Assembly: GCA_902517455.1 (NCBI GenBank) | Contig: CABYCN010000001.1 | Span: 62,001-126,000 of the forward strand | Reading direction: 5' to 3' | Length of the DNA: 64,000 nt | Source of the DNA: an uncultured Pelagibacteraceae bacterium | GTDB taxonomy: Bacteria; Pseudomonadota; Alphaproteobacteria; Pelagibacterales; Pelagibacteraceae | Translations under genes and position numbers: made by a program | The notes under the pieces: generated by a model | Told to the model about the DNA's origin: nothing | Database searches by the model: none | What the model saw: only the letters and a program-made list of their open reading frames with translations | Shown here: one piece after another, positions 37,247 through 46,204 of the stretch | How the letters are laid out: every line of letters starts with the position of its first letter | Position numbering within the stretch: the first letter of the stretch is position 1

Positions 37247-40105
37247 ATGTTAAAAAATGCTCAAAAAGATTTTATCAAAAGACACATAGGCCCCTCTGAA
37301 AAAGAGCAAGAAATAATGCTTAAAGAGCTTGGTTATAAAAGTTTGGATAATTTAATAGAAAATACTGTACCAGAAAAAATTTTATTGAAGGATAATTTAG
37401 ATATCGGTTATCCAAACTCTGAATATGAAGCCTTGAGAAAACTTAAAAATATTTCTAAGAAAAATAAAATTTTCTCAAGTTTTATAGGTATGGGTTATTA
37501 TGGAACATATACTCCTTACGTAATCCTTAGAAATATATTAGAAAATCCAGGTTGGTATACTTCTTATACACCATATCAACCCGAAGTAGCCCAGGGCAGA
37601 TTGGAGATGTTGTTGAATTTTCAACAAATGATTATTGATTTTACTGGAATGGACATTGCAAATGCTTCCCTCTTAGATGAGGCTACTGCAGCTGCTGAAG
37701 CTATGGGGTTGAGTTTCAGACTATCAAAAACTGAGACAAAAAAAGTTTTTGTTTCAAAAAACTGTCATCCACAAACTATTGAAGTTATTAAAACTAGGGC
37801 TGAACCATTAGGATTGGAAATAATGGTTGGTGATGAAGATAAAGACATTAATGAAAATATTATTTGTGGAATACTCCAATATCCCGGAACTTTAGGAGAC
37901 ATAAAAGATCCAAGTGAGGCAATAAGTAAAATTCATAAAAATAATGGTAAAGCAGTTTTAGCTTGTGATTTACTTGCTTTAGCTAAACTTAAAACACCTG
38001 CAGAATTAGGTGCTGATATAGCTATTGGTAGTTCACAGAGATTTGGAATTCCAATGGGATATGGTGGTCCTCATGCAGCTTTTTTTGCTACAAAAGATGA
38101 ATTTAAAAGATCTATGCCAGGAAGAATTGTGGGTGTTTCAGTTGATAGACATGGTAAGAAAGCTTTTAGATTAGCCCTGCAGACTAGAGAGCAACACATC
38201 AGAAGAGATAAAGCTACAAGTAATATTTGCACAGCTCAAGCTTTGCTTGCAATAGTATCAGCAGCCTACGCAGTTTATCATGGACCAAAAGGTATTAAAA
38301 AAATTGCGGAAACTGTTTCTCAATTAACAAAAAACTTTGCAGATAAATTAAAACAATCAGGATATGAATTATATTCTGATAAATTTTTTGATACAGTCAC
38401 AGTAAAAACTTCAGACAAAACAGATAAAATTTATAAAAATGCCCTAGATCAAGGTGTTAATATAAGAAAAGTTAGTTCTGAATTATTAGCAGTGTCTTTT
38501 GATGAAAGAAAAAACCTCTATAGAGCAAATCAACTTTTAAAAATATTCAATTGTTCAGAAACAATTAAAGAGACAATGAATGAAAGTTTATCAAACCTAC
38601 CAGAGAAATTATTGCGAACTTCTACTTATTTAGATCATCCAGTATTTAATAGCTATCATTCTGAGACAGAAATGCTCAGGTATTTAAAAAAACTAGAAGA
38701 CTCAGACATAGCTCTTAATAGAACAATGATAGCTCTTGGTTCTTGTACTATGAAATTAAATGCAGTTTCAGAAATGATACCTATTACATGGAAAGAGTTT
38801 TCACAACCACATCCATTTTCTCCGGTTGAGCAAATGGATGGTTATAGAGAACTTTTCACTGATTTAAAGAATTGGTTAAGATCGATTACAGGTTTTTCCG
38901 GCGTTTCACTTCAACCTAACGCTGGTGCTCAAGGAGAATTTACAGGACTGATGGTAATAAGAAAATATCATGAAAAAAATGAAGAACTGAATCGAAATAT
39001 TTGTCTAATCCCAAGTTCTGCCCATGGCACAAATCCAGCGAGCGCTCAAATGGTAGGCATGAAAGTTGTTGTTGTTAAATGTGATGAAAAAGGAAATGTT
39101 GATTATGAAGATTTAAAAAAGAAGGCTGAGGAACACTCAGAAAATTTGGCAGCGTTAATGGTTACATATCCTTCAACTCATGGTGTTTTTGAGGAAAAAA
39201 TAACAGATATTTGTGACTTAATTCACAAACATGGTGGACAGGTATATATGGATGGAGCAAACTTAAATGCTTTAGTGGGGATAGCAAAACCTGGAAATTT
39301 TGGTCCAGATGTATGTCATATTAATTTACATAAAACTTTTTGTATCCCACATGGAGGTGGTGGTCCTGGAATGGGTCCAATAGCGTGTAAAAAACATTTA
39401 GAAATATTTTTACCGAAGCATTCTGTAATCAAGGATTGTGGACCAGCAACAGGAATTGGTGCAGTATCAGCTGCTCCTTGGGGAAGTTCAAGTATTCTAT
39501 CTATTTCTTGGATGTATATTAAAATGATGGGATCAGAAGGTTTAAAAAGAGCATCCCAAGTTGCAATCTTGAATGCTAATTATCTAGCTCATAAATTAAA
39601 AGACTCATTTCCAATTTTGTATAAAGGAAAAAATGGTAATGTTGCACATGAGTGCATTATTGATATTAGAAAAATAAAAAAAGATATTGGTATTACTGAA
39701 GAAGATATTGCGAAAAGACTTATTGATTTTGGTTATCATGCACCAACAATGTCATGGCCAGTGGCTGGCACAATGATGATTGAACCCACTGAAAGTGAAA
39801 GTTTAACTGAAATTAACAGATTCTGCTTTGCTCTAAAAAAAATTAGACATGAAATTGATAAAGTTCTGTCTGGTAAATACGATAAAGTTGATAATCCTTT
39901 AAAAAATGCGCCACATACACACGTTGAATTAAGTTCAAACAAATGGGAACATATGTATGAAAGGGAAGAAGCTGCTTATCCTACTGAAATTTTAAAAACT
40001 GTAAAATATTGGCCCCCAGTTGGAAGAGTAGATAATGTATATGGAGACAAAAATTTATTTTGCACTTGTCCATCTATGGATGAATATGAAGACTCAGCAG
40101 CCTGA
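37247..40105 (+). CDS. gcvP: Glycine dehydrogenase (decarboxylating), P protein
   Basis: Pyridoxal-phosphate enzyme that decarboxylates glycine and loads the aminomethyl group on GcvH. The 952 residues show the long single-chain form with both halves: FIKRHIGPSEKEQEIML at the start, SFIGMGYYGTYTPYVILRNI, LDEATAAAEAM, and in the second half SCTMKLNA, PNAGAQGEFTGL and INLHKTFCIPHGGGGPGMGP, where K696 holds the cofactor. The L protein is not in the window and would be the shared lipoamide dehydrogenase. The operon ends here. Confidence 0.97.
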   Translation: MLKNAQKDFIKRHIGPSEKEQEIMLKELGYKSLDNLIENTVPEKILLKDNLDIGYPNSEYEALRKLKNISKKNKIFSSFIGMGYYGTYTPYVILRNILENPGWYTSYTPYQPEVAQGRLEMLLNFQQMIIDFTGMDIANASLLDEATAAAEAMGLSFRLSKTETKKVFVSKNCHPQTIEVIKTRAEPLGLEIMVGDEDKDINENIICGILQYPGTLGDIKDPSEAISKIHKNNGKAVLACDLLALAKLKTPAELGADIAIGSSQRFGIPMGYGGPHAAFFATKDEFKRSMPGRIVGVSVDRHGKKAFRLALQTREQHIRRDKATSNICTAQALLAIVSAAYAVYHGPKGIKKIAETVSQLTKNFADKLKQSGYELYSDKFFDTVTVKTSDKTDKIYKNALDQGVNIRKVSSELLAVSFDERKNLYRANQLLKIFNCSETIKETMNESLSNLPEKLLRTSTYLDHPVFNSYHSETEMLRYLKKLEDSDIALNRTMIALGSCTMKLNAVSEMIPITWKEFSQPHPFSPVEQMDGYRELFTDLKNWLRSITGFSGVSLQPNAGAQGEFTGLMVIRKYHEKNEELNRNICLIPSSAHGTNPASAQMVGMKVVVVKCDEKGNVDYEDLKKKAEEHSENLAALMVTYPSTHGVFEEKITDICDLIHKHGGQVYMDGANLNALVGIAKPGNFGPDVCHINLHKTFCIPHGGGGPGMGPIACKKHLEIFLPKHSVIKDCGPATGIGAVSAAPWGSSSILSISWMYIKMMGSEGLKRASQVAILNANYLAHKLKDSFPILYKGKNGNVAHECIIDIRKIKKDIGITEEDIAKRLIDFGYHAPTMSWPVAGTMMIEPTESESLTEINRFCFALKKIRHEIDKVLSGKYDKVDNPLKNAPHTHVELSSNKWEHMYEREEAAYPTEILKTVKYWPPVGRVDNVYGDKNLFCTCPSMDEYEDSAA

Positions 40106-40118
40106 AGTTTTTAATTAG

Positions 40119-41357
40119 ATGAAAATAGCTATAGTTGGTTCAGGTATTTCTGGTTTAAGTGCTGCACATTATTTGTCAAAAAAAAATCATGTGGATCTTT
40201 TCGAAAAAGAAGATCATTTTGGAGGACACTCCTACACGATTGATCTGAATTTTGGGTCAAAAAAAATATCAGTAGATATCGGCTTTATTGTTTTTAATTT
40301 TAATACTTATCCAAACTTAATTAATTTTTTTAAAGAAAATAAAATTGAAATAGAAAAAAGTAATATGTCTTTTTCGGTTTCAGTCAAAAATACAAATTTT
40401 GAATATTGTGGAAAAGGTTTGAATGGAATTTTTTCAAATAAATCAAATTTATTCAACTTTAAATTCTTGAAAATGTTTTTTGATATTTTTAGTTTTTACA
40501 AAAAATGTGATGATTTAAAAAGTTTTAATAAAGAAATAACTCTAGGTGAGTATTTATCTAAAAATAGACTATCAAAAGAATTTATAAACTATCATTTGAT
40601 ACCTATGGTTTCAGCTATTTGGTCAATGCCACCTTACGAGGCTAGTAAAATGCCTTTAAAATTTTTCTTAAAGTTTTTTCAAAATCATGGTTTATTTAAG
40701 CTAAAAAATAGACCACAATGGTACACAGTTACTAATAGAAGTAGAACTTATGTTCAAAAAATTATTTCAAGTTTGAGCGGTGAACATTTTAAAAATTATG
40801 CTGTTAAAAAAATTGTAAGTAATAAATCTGGGGTAGATTTATTTTATGGTGGAGAAAGTGAATTTTTTAATTACGATAAAGTTGTATTAGCAACGCATGC
40901 TGATGAAGCTCTTTCAATTATTGAAAATCCATCAAATGATGAAAAAAAAGTATTATCAAACTTTAAATATAAAGAAAACTTTGCTTTCGTCCATACTGAC
41001 GAAAAAGTTATGCCCAAAAATAAAAACGCTTGGTGTTCATGGAATTCTTCTATGGATAAAAATTGTTCTGAAAAAAACTCAATTACTTATTGGTTAAATT
41101 TATTACAAAATTTAAAATTTGAGCAGAATATATTTTTGACCTTGAATCCTTACTTTGAAATAGACAAATCTAAGATATTAAAAAAAGTAAAATATACTCA
41201 TCCTTATTTTGATCAATCCGCATTAGACACTCAAAGTCAGCTTAAAAATTTACAAAATAAAAGAAACATTCTCTTTTGTGGAAGTTATTTTGGTTATGGA
41301 TTTCATGAAGATGGAATAAAATCATCAATTGAAATGTTAAAAAATTTTAATGAATAG
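40119..41357 (+). CDS. FAD-dependent amine-oxidase-like flavoprotein of the CFA/DUF1365 cluster
   Basis: A 412-residue flavoprotein with N-terminal IAIVGSGISGLSAAHYLS and the second FAD-binding stretch LFEKEDHFGGHSYTI, as in the amine oxidase/phytoene desaturase superfamily. The C-terminal motif LFCGSYFGYGFHEDGIKSSIEM closes the FAD site. In many proteobacteria this gene is found next to DUF1365 and a cyclopropane-fatty-acid synthase, as here, and is thought to act on unsaturated or methylated acyl chains. It overlaps the DUF1365 gene by 8 bases. Confidence 0.87.
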   Translation: MKIAIVGSGISGLSAAHYLSKKNHVDLFEKEDHFGGHSYTIDLNFGSKKISVDIGFIVFNFNTYPNLINFFKENKIEIEKSNMSFSVSVKNTNFEYCGKGLNGIFSNKSNLFNFKFLKMFFDIFSFYKKCDDLKSFNKEITLGEYLSKNRLSKEFINYHLIPMVSAIWSMPPYEASKMPLKFFLKFFQNHGLFKLKNRPQWYTVTNRSRTYVQKIISSLSGEHFKNYAVKKIVSNKSGVDLFYGGESEFFNYDKVVLATHADEALSIIENPSNDEKKVLSNFKYKENFAFVHTDEKVMPKNKNAWCSWNSSMDKNCSEKNSITYWLNLLQNLKFEQNIFLTLNPYFEIDKSKILKKVKYTHPYFDQSALDTQSQLKNLQNKRNILFCGSYFGYGFHEDGIKSSIEMLKNFNE

Positions 41358-42111
41358 CTCAATTTATAATGGAACTGTAATTCATAAAAGATTTAAACCT
41401 AAAAATCATTTTTTTAAATATAATATATTTACCTTTCTAATTGATTTATCTGAATTAAATTATTTAAATAAAAAAATTAAATTTTTTTCGTATAATCGTT
41501 TTAATCTCTTAAGTTTTTATGAAAAAGATCATGGTAATAGAGATGGTTCATCTTTAACAGAATGGGTTAAAAAAAATTTGAATGATAACAATATAAATTC
41601 TGAAAATGTGAAAATTAAATTATTATGTTATCCCAGAATTTTTGGGTATGTATTTAATCCATTAAGTGTATTTTATGTTTATGATGTTTATGAAAAATTA
41701 ACTTGTATTTTATATGAAGTAAAAAATACTTTTGGAGAACAACACACATATATTTTTAAGGTTGATGGAGACAAAAACCTTTATCAACACAATTGCTCAA
41801 AAAAATTTCATGTTTCTCCTTTTATTGAAATGGATTGTGAATATTTTTTTAGGAATTTAAAACCTGGAAAAAAAATTTCTGTTATTATCGATCAATATCA
41901 AACAAATGAAAAAATATTTTTTGCATCTCAAGATGGTAAAAGAGTTGAATTTAATTCGAAAGAATTAATTAAATCCTATATAAAACACCCATTAATGACA
42001 TTTAAAATAATTTTGGCGATACATTTTGAAGCGTTCAAATTGTGGTTAAAAGGAATTAAGTATGTAAAAAAAAAATTAAAAATTAAAAATAATACTACTT
42101 TTGAAAATTAA
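41350..42111 (+). CDS. DUF1365-family protein
   Basis: A 253-residue protein of the DUF1365 family. The early IYNGTVIHKRFKPKNHFFKYNIFTFLIDL and the block KIKLLCYPRIFGYVFNPLSVFYVYD are its marks, followed by VKNTFGEQHTYIF. No biochemical role is established that I can name with certainty. It sits between the flavoprotein and the methylase with overlaps on both sides (8 and 1 base), so the three are produced together. Confidence 0.9.
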   Translation: MNSSIYNGTVIHKRFKPKNHFFKYNIFTFLIDLSELNYLNKKIKFFSYNRFNLLSFYEKDHGNRDGSSLTEWVKKNLNDNNINSENVKIKLLCYPRIFGYVFNPLSVFYVYDVYEKLTCILYEVKNTFGEQHTYIFKVDGDKNLYQHNCSKKFHVSPFIEMDCEYFFRNLKPGKKISVIIDQYQTNEKIFFASQDGKRVEFNSKELIKSYIKHPLMTFKIILAIHFEAFKLWLKGIKYVKKKLKIKNNTTFEN

Positions 42112-43289
42112 TGGGTTTATTTAAAATTTCAGACAAGATTGTATTTAATACTTTAAAAGACATAAGATTCGGTTATTTAGAGATCATCAACCATAATGGA
42201 GATATTTATAAATTTGGTGATCCAAACGAGATATTAAAAGCTTATCTTGAGATAAAAAAACCTAATTTTACTTTTAATATTATAAAAGGAGGAAGTGTGG
42301 GGCTTGCCGAGTCTTATATGAAAAATGAATTTGATACTAAAAATTTATCAAACTTAATAGAATTGACTGCAAGAAATATCAAACAAGTTCATAAATTTTC
42401 AGGCCTACTTGACATGCCATTATTTAATTTATTAAAAAAAATGTTTATTAAAAATACAAAAAGTAGAAGCAAATCAAATATAGCCAAACATTACGACCTA
42501 GGTAATGAATTTTTCTCTCTCTGGCTAGATAAGACATTGACATATTCGAGTGCAATTTTTGATGAAAAAAACAAAGATTTATCTGATGCACAAAATAATA
42601 AATATCAAAAATTGATTAATTTAATCAAACCAAATAGTGGTGATAAGGTTTTAGAAATAGGATGTGGTTGGGGAGGTTTTGCTGAATATTTGGGTAAAAA
42701 ATATGATGTTAAACTTGATTGTATTACAATCTCTAAAAAACAATTTGAATATGCTAAAAAAAGAATTCATAAATGCGGCTTAAGTGAAAAAGTTAACATT
42801 GAAATTAAAGATTATAGAGATTTAAAAAACAAATATAATTCAATAGCTTCTATAGAAATGATTGAAGCTGTAGGTCAAAATTATTTAGAGAGTTACTTTA
42901 AAACAATTAAAAATAACTTATCACATAATGGAAGAGCGGGTATTCAAGCAATTACAATTGACGATACTTTATTTAACAGATACAAAAATAAAGAAGATTT
43001 TATACAAAAGTATATTTTTCCAGGAGGATTTCTACCTAATAAAAATAGTATAAACAAGTATGTCTCTAATAATGGCCTGACTATAAAATCTTACGAGTCT
43101 TATGCTGATCATTATTCAAATACTTTGGCTATATGGAGAGATGAATTTAATAGAAAATGGGATCAAATTAAAAATCAAGGCTTTGATTTAACATTTAAAA
43201 GAATGTGGGAATTTTACTTGTGTTATTGTGAAGCTGGTTTTAAATCAAAGAATATTGATTTAATACAATTTTCGATACAAAATAAATAA
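42111..43289 (+). CDS. Cyclopropane-fatty-acyl-phospholipid synthase family methylase
   Basis: A 392-residue S-adenosylmethionine-dependent enzyme. The N-terminal lipid-binding part is followed by the methylase fold: NIAKHYDLGNEFFSLWLDKTLTYSSAIF, the SAM motif VLEIGCGWGGFAEYL, and IEMIEAVGQNYLESYF. FIFPGGFLP-like QKYIFPGGFLPN is a strong family mark. It may make cyclopropane fatty acids in the membrane. Given the flavoprotein partner, a methyl transfer to an unsaturated chain on the way to methylated or furan fatty acids, as in Rhodobacter, is an alternative. Confidence 0.9.
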   Translation: MGLFKISDKIVFNTLKDIRFGYLEIINHNGDIYKFGDPNEILKAYLEIKKPNFTFNIIKGGSVGLAESYMKNEFDTKNLSNLIELTARNIKQVHKFSGLLDMPLFNLLKKMFIKNTKSRSKSNIAKHYDLGNEFFSLWLDKTLTYSSAIFDEKNKDLSDAQNNKYQKLINLIKPNSGDKVLEIGCGWGGFAEYLGKKYDVKLDCITISKKQFEYAKKRIHKCGLSEKVNIEIKDYRDLKNKYNSIASIEMIEAVGQNYLESYFKTIKNNLSHNGRAGIQAITIDDTLFNRYKNKEDFIQKYIFPGGFLPNKNSINKYVSNNGLTIKSYESYADHYSNTLAIWRDEFNRKWDQIKNQGFDLTFKRMWEFYLCYCEAGFKSKNIDLIQFSIQNK

Positions 43290-43299
43290 GAAAATAAAT

Positions 43300-43848
43300 A
43301 TGACCATCTCAAACTTATTTAAATCAATTTTATTGATAATTTCTTTAATCTTAATTACAAGTTGTTCAAAAAATAGTTCTATGAAACCAGAGGATTTTAA
43401 AGATAAAAAACCGAGATTAATTATTGAAGAATATTTGTCAGGAAACGTTAAGGCTTGGGGCGTTCTTCAAAATAGATCTGGAAAAGTTACTAGACAGTTC
43501 TCAGCTGATCTCAATGGAAAATGGGATGGTAAAGAATTAATACTTGATGAAAAATTTAATTGGGATGATGGTGAAGTTCAAAATCGACAATGGAAAATAA
43601 TAAAAATTGATGAAAATAATTATGAAGGTACAGCTGGTGATGTCGTAGGTAAAGCAAAAGGTTTTTCTTATGGCCCAGCTTTTAAATTTGAATATATTTT
43701 ATTAGTGCCCGTCAAAGGTAAAGAGATGAAAATTACATTTGATGACTGGATTTTCAAACAAGATGAACGTGTTGCAATTAATAGGGCAACAATGACTAAG
43801 TTTGGCTTTAAAGTTGCTGAATTAACTGTGGTATTTGTTAAAGACTAG
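43300..43848 (+). CDS. DUF3833-family lipoprotein
   Basis: A 182-residue lipoprotein: N-terminal hydrophobic segment and lipobox ITSC with C22 as the lipid-bearing residue. The mature part reads RLIIEEYLSGNVKAWGVLQNRSGKV and FDDWIFKQDERVAINRATMTKFGF, typical of DUF3833. Function is unknown; it regularly accompanies the flavoprotein, DUF1365 and CFA synthase genes. The stop codon TAG shares bases with the stop of the SDR gene on the other strand (CTAG at 43845-43848). Confidence 0.88.
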   Translation: MTISNLFKSILLIISLILITSCSKNSSMKPEDFKDKKPRLIIEEYLSGNVKAWGVLQNRSGKVTRQFSADLNGKWDGKELILDEKFNWDDGEVQNRQWKIIKIDENNYEGTAGDVVGKAKGFSYGPAFKFEYILLVPVKGKEMKITFDDWIFKQDERVAINRATMTKFGFKVAELTVVFVKD

Positions 43849-44606
43849 ATTCTCTTTTGGTGTTTTGTCATTTTACCAATCAAGCTAAAATAAATTTTAC
43901 TTGGTAAAAAACTTAATATTTTAAGTATCAGAGTCAAAGACTTTGGAAAATGAATTTCAAAAATATTTTTATTGATTAAACCATCATAAATTTTTTCAGC
44001 TGCGTATTCAGTTGTTTTTAAAAAGGGCATTTTAAAATCATTTTTGTCTGTCATCGGAGTTTTTATAAAACCAGGACTTACTAAGCAAATTCTTACATTT
44101 GATCTTTTAAAATCAAAATATAAACTTTCAGCTAAATTATTTAATGCTGATTTTGACGGTCCATACCCGGTTGAATTAGGTAATCCTCTATATCCAGCGA
44201 TAGATGAGACTATTGTGATAATTCCATCTTTTTTATTTTTGAAATATTCTTCTACTGCTTTAATACTATTCAATGTTCCAAAAAAATTTACTTTAAAAAC
44301 ATCCTCTATTTGTTCAACGTCAATATCTTTTTCTTTTTTTGGATTCCATGTACCAGTTGAAAAAAAACAAATATCAATATTTTTAAATTTATTTTTGATT
44401 TCTTCAAAAACTTCTTTGCATTTAGATTTATTTGTAACATCAAGTTGGAAATCATATATATTTTCGTGCTTATCTGATATTTCTTTAAGAAGATTTTCTC
44501 TTCTAGCAGAAATAGCAACATTCCAACCTTGATTAGCAAATTTGATTGCTAATGCTTTGCCAATACCCGTGCTTCCTCCAGTTATCCAAATAGTTTTTTT
44601 ATTCAT
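43845..44606 (-). CDS. Short-chain dehydrogenase/reductase
   Basis: A 253-residue classical SDR. Nucleotide-binding GGSTGIGKA at 10-18, catalytic S135, Y148 and K152 in SSIAGY and YGPSK. Substrate unknown. SDR genes of this kind are regular members of the CFA/DUF1365 neighbourhood in other proteobacteria, which suggests a lipid substrate. Here it points back at the DUF3833 gene. The C-terminus is hydrophobic and basic (LTLILKILSFLPSKIYFSLIG), which may hold it at the membrane. Confidence 0.88.
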   Translation of the reverse strand: MNKKTIWITGGSTGIGKALAIKFANQGWNVAISARRENLLKEISDKHENIYDFQLDVTNKSKCKEVFEEIKNKFKNIDICFFSTGTWNPKKEKDIDVEQIEDVFKVNFFGTLNSIKAVEEYFKNKKDGIITIVSSIAGYRGLPNSTGYGPSKSALNNLAESLYFDFKRSNVRICLVSPGFIKTPMTDKNDFKMPFLKTTEYAAEKIYDGLINKNIFEIHFPKSLTLILKILSFLPSKIYFSLIGKMTKHQKRI

Positions 44607-44618
44607 TTTATTGTGATG

Positions 44619-44624
44619 TATAAT
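44619..44624 (+). promoter_or_regulatory. -10 box for a leaderless tspO transcript
   Basis: A perfect TATAAT lies at 44619-44624, 6 bases before the ATG at 44631. Transcription starting the usual 7 bases downstream would begin on the A of that ATG, giving an mRNA without a leader. The -35 region is only a T-rich stretch. Confidence 0.5.
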
Positions 44625-44630
44625 ACTTAT

Positions 44631-45098
44631 ATGTTAAAAAATAAATTTCTATCATTTGTTATTTTCTTTGTAATTACATATTCAGCATCATTTATTGGAG
44701 GATTTGTCACATTAAGTTTTAAAGAACCCTGGTATTCACAGCTTACTAAGTCAAATTATAATCCTCCTGACTGGGTTTTTGCCCCTGTGTGGACAATATT
44801 ATATTTAATGATGACATTGTCTATCTGGTTTTTCTGGCATAGTAAAAATAGAGATATAAAGACAATTTACATTTATTTAATTCATATAGCTCTTAATATA
44901 ACATGGAGCATTGTTTTTTTTGGTCTACACCAAATTTTATTTGCATTTATTGTACTTTTATTATTAATTTTTTTTATCATTTCTCTTATTTTAAGATACA
45001 AGCGTGTCAATTTATTGAGTTATTATCTTATGATTCCCTATTTACTTTGGACTATCTATGCACTATTTCTGAATTTTAACTTATTAATTTTAAATTAA
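44631..45098 (+). CDS. tspO: TspO/MBR-family protein
   Basis: A five-helix membrane protein of 155 residues related to the mitochondrial translocator protein. WYSQLTKSNYNPPDWVFAPVWTILYLMM is the main family block, with further W residues in helices 2-4. Relatives bind tetrapyrroles and, in Rhodobacter, respond to oxygen and light. I choose the ATG at 44631; in-frame starts at 44613 and 44616 lie within a perfect -10 box. Next to the lipid cluster, it may take part in the same light or oxidative stress response, which is inference. Confidence 0.88.
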   Translation: MLKNKFLSFVIFFVITYSASFIGGFVTLSFKEPWYSQLTKSNYNPPDWVFAPVWTILYLMMTLSIWFFWHSKNRDIKTIYIYLIHIALNITWSIVFFGLHQILFAFIVLLLLIFFIISLILRYKRVNLLSYYLMIPYLLWTIYALFLNFNLLILN

Positions 45099-45100
45099 AT

Positions 45101-46204
45101 ATGAACGATGTTGTAATTGTTGGAGGAGGTATAATAGGTACTGCAACTGCCTATTTTTTATCTAAAGAAGGAAGAAAAGTTAAAGTTATAGAGAGAGATC
45201 CAACATATAAAACGGCCTCTTTCCCATTATCTTTAGGAGGTTTTAGAAGACAGTTTTTTCAAACAGAAAACATTTTGTTAGGTAAATTTGCTCGAGAATT
45301 TATATTTCAAATACCTGAGCTTCTTAAGACGGAAAAAAACCCTAGACCCACTGCAAGTATGGTAGCCAATGGATATTTATTAATGTTTGGCCCTGAACAT
45401 GCAGAAGAGCAGTATAAAGCTCTTAAAAATCACTATGCTTGTGAAGCTGGAACCAAAAATATTAAAGGCTCAGAATTAAAAAATTTTTTTCCATATATAA
45501 ATAATGCGGGAATTGAAACTGCTACATTTACAGATAATCAAAGTGAGGGCTGGATAGATCCATTTATGTTTCATGGTGCTTTAAAAAGTAAAGCGATGGA
45601 ACTTGGTGCAGAATTTATTAAAGGAGAAATCAAAAATCTTTCAGAAATAAAGGCAAAAACAATTATATCTGCCGCAGGTTGCTGGACAAAAGAACTTCTA
45701 GAAGATATTCCTGTTGAACCTCAAAAGCACACAGTATTTAGAGTCAAATGTCCTAAACATATACCAGAAATGCCCTTAACAGGTGATCTTACGACAGGTG
45801 TTTATTGGAGACCAGAGGGAAAAGAGTATTTAGCAGGATCTCCAAAATCTATTTTTGATGCAAAAGATCTTGAACCGGCTTGGGAGGATTTTGAGGAACT
45901 TGTTTGGCCTGCATTAGCCAAAAGGATACCTGCAATGGAAGAGTTAAAATTAACTGGAGGATGGGCTGGTTATTATGATTGTAACAGACTCGATAATAAC
46001 GCTGTTGTTGGAAAACATCCTAAATTCGAAAATGTTTATTTAGCCACAGGTTTTACAGGCAGAGGCTTGATGCAAGCTCCAGGAATTGGTAGAGCTTTAA
46101 CCGAGCTTATTACGACAGGGTCATATCAAACAATTGATATTTCAAACATGGCAGTTGAAAGAGTATTGGGTAAAAAAGCAAGACCAGAGCCTTATGTTCT
46201 ATAA
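45101..46204 (+). CDS. DAO-family FAD-dependent oxidoreductase (FOXRED1-like)
   Basis: A 367-residue flavoprotein beginning DVVIVGGGIIGTATAYFLS, with LGGFRRQFFQTENILLGKFA similar to the S-x-G-G-x-R-x-Q-F block of FOXRED1/sarcosine oxidase beta types, and YLATGFTGRGLMQAPGIGRALTELI at the C-terminus. Such enzymes oxidise N-methyl or amino groups of small amines or amino acids. The real substrate is unknown; a sarcosine- or dimethylglycine-like one would connect with the glycine cleavage genes. Convergent with selO with no base between the stops. Confidence 0.83.
   Translation: MNDVVIVGGGIIGTATAYFLSKEGRKVKVIERDPTYKTASFPLSLGGFRRQFFQTENILLGKFAREFIFQIPELLKTEKNPRPTASMVANGYLLMFGPEHAEEQYKALKNHYACEAGTKNIKGSELKNFFPYINNAGIETATFTDNQSEGWIDPFMFHGALKSKAMELGAEFIKGEIKNLSEIKAKTIISAAGCWTKELLEDIPVEPQKHTVFRVKCPKHIPEMPLTGDLTTGVYWRPEGKEYLAGSPKSIFDAKDLEPAWEDFEELVWPALAKRIPAMEELKLTGGWAGYYDCNRLDNNAVVGKHPKFENVYLATGFTGRGLMQAPGIGRALTELITTGSYQTIDISNMAVERVLGKKARPEPYVL

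Noticed and set aside
44044..44532. Open frame of 162 codons on the plus strand
   Set aside because: It lies antisense to the SDR gene, whose catalytic motifs are all intact; composition is that of a shadow frame.
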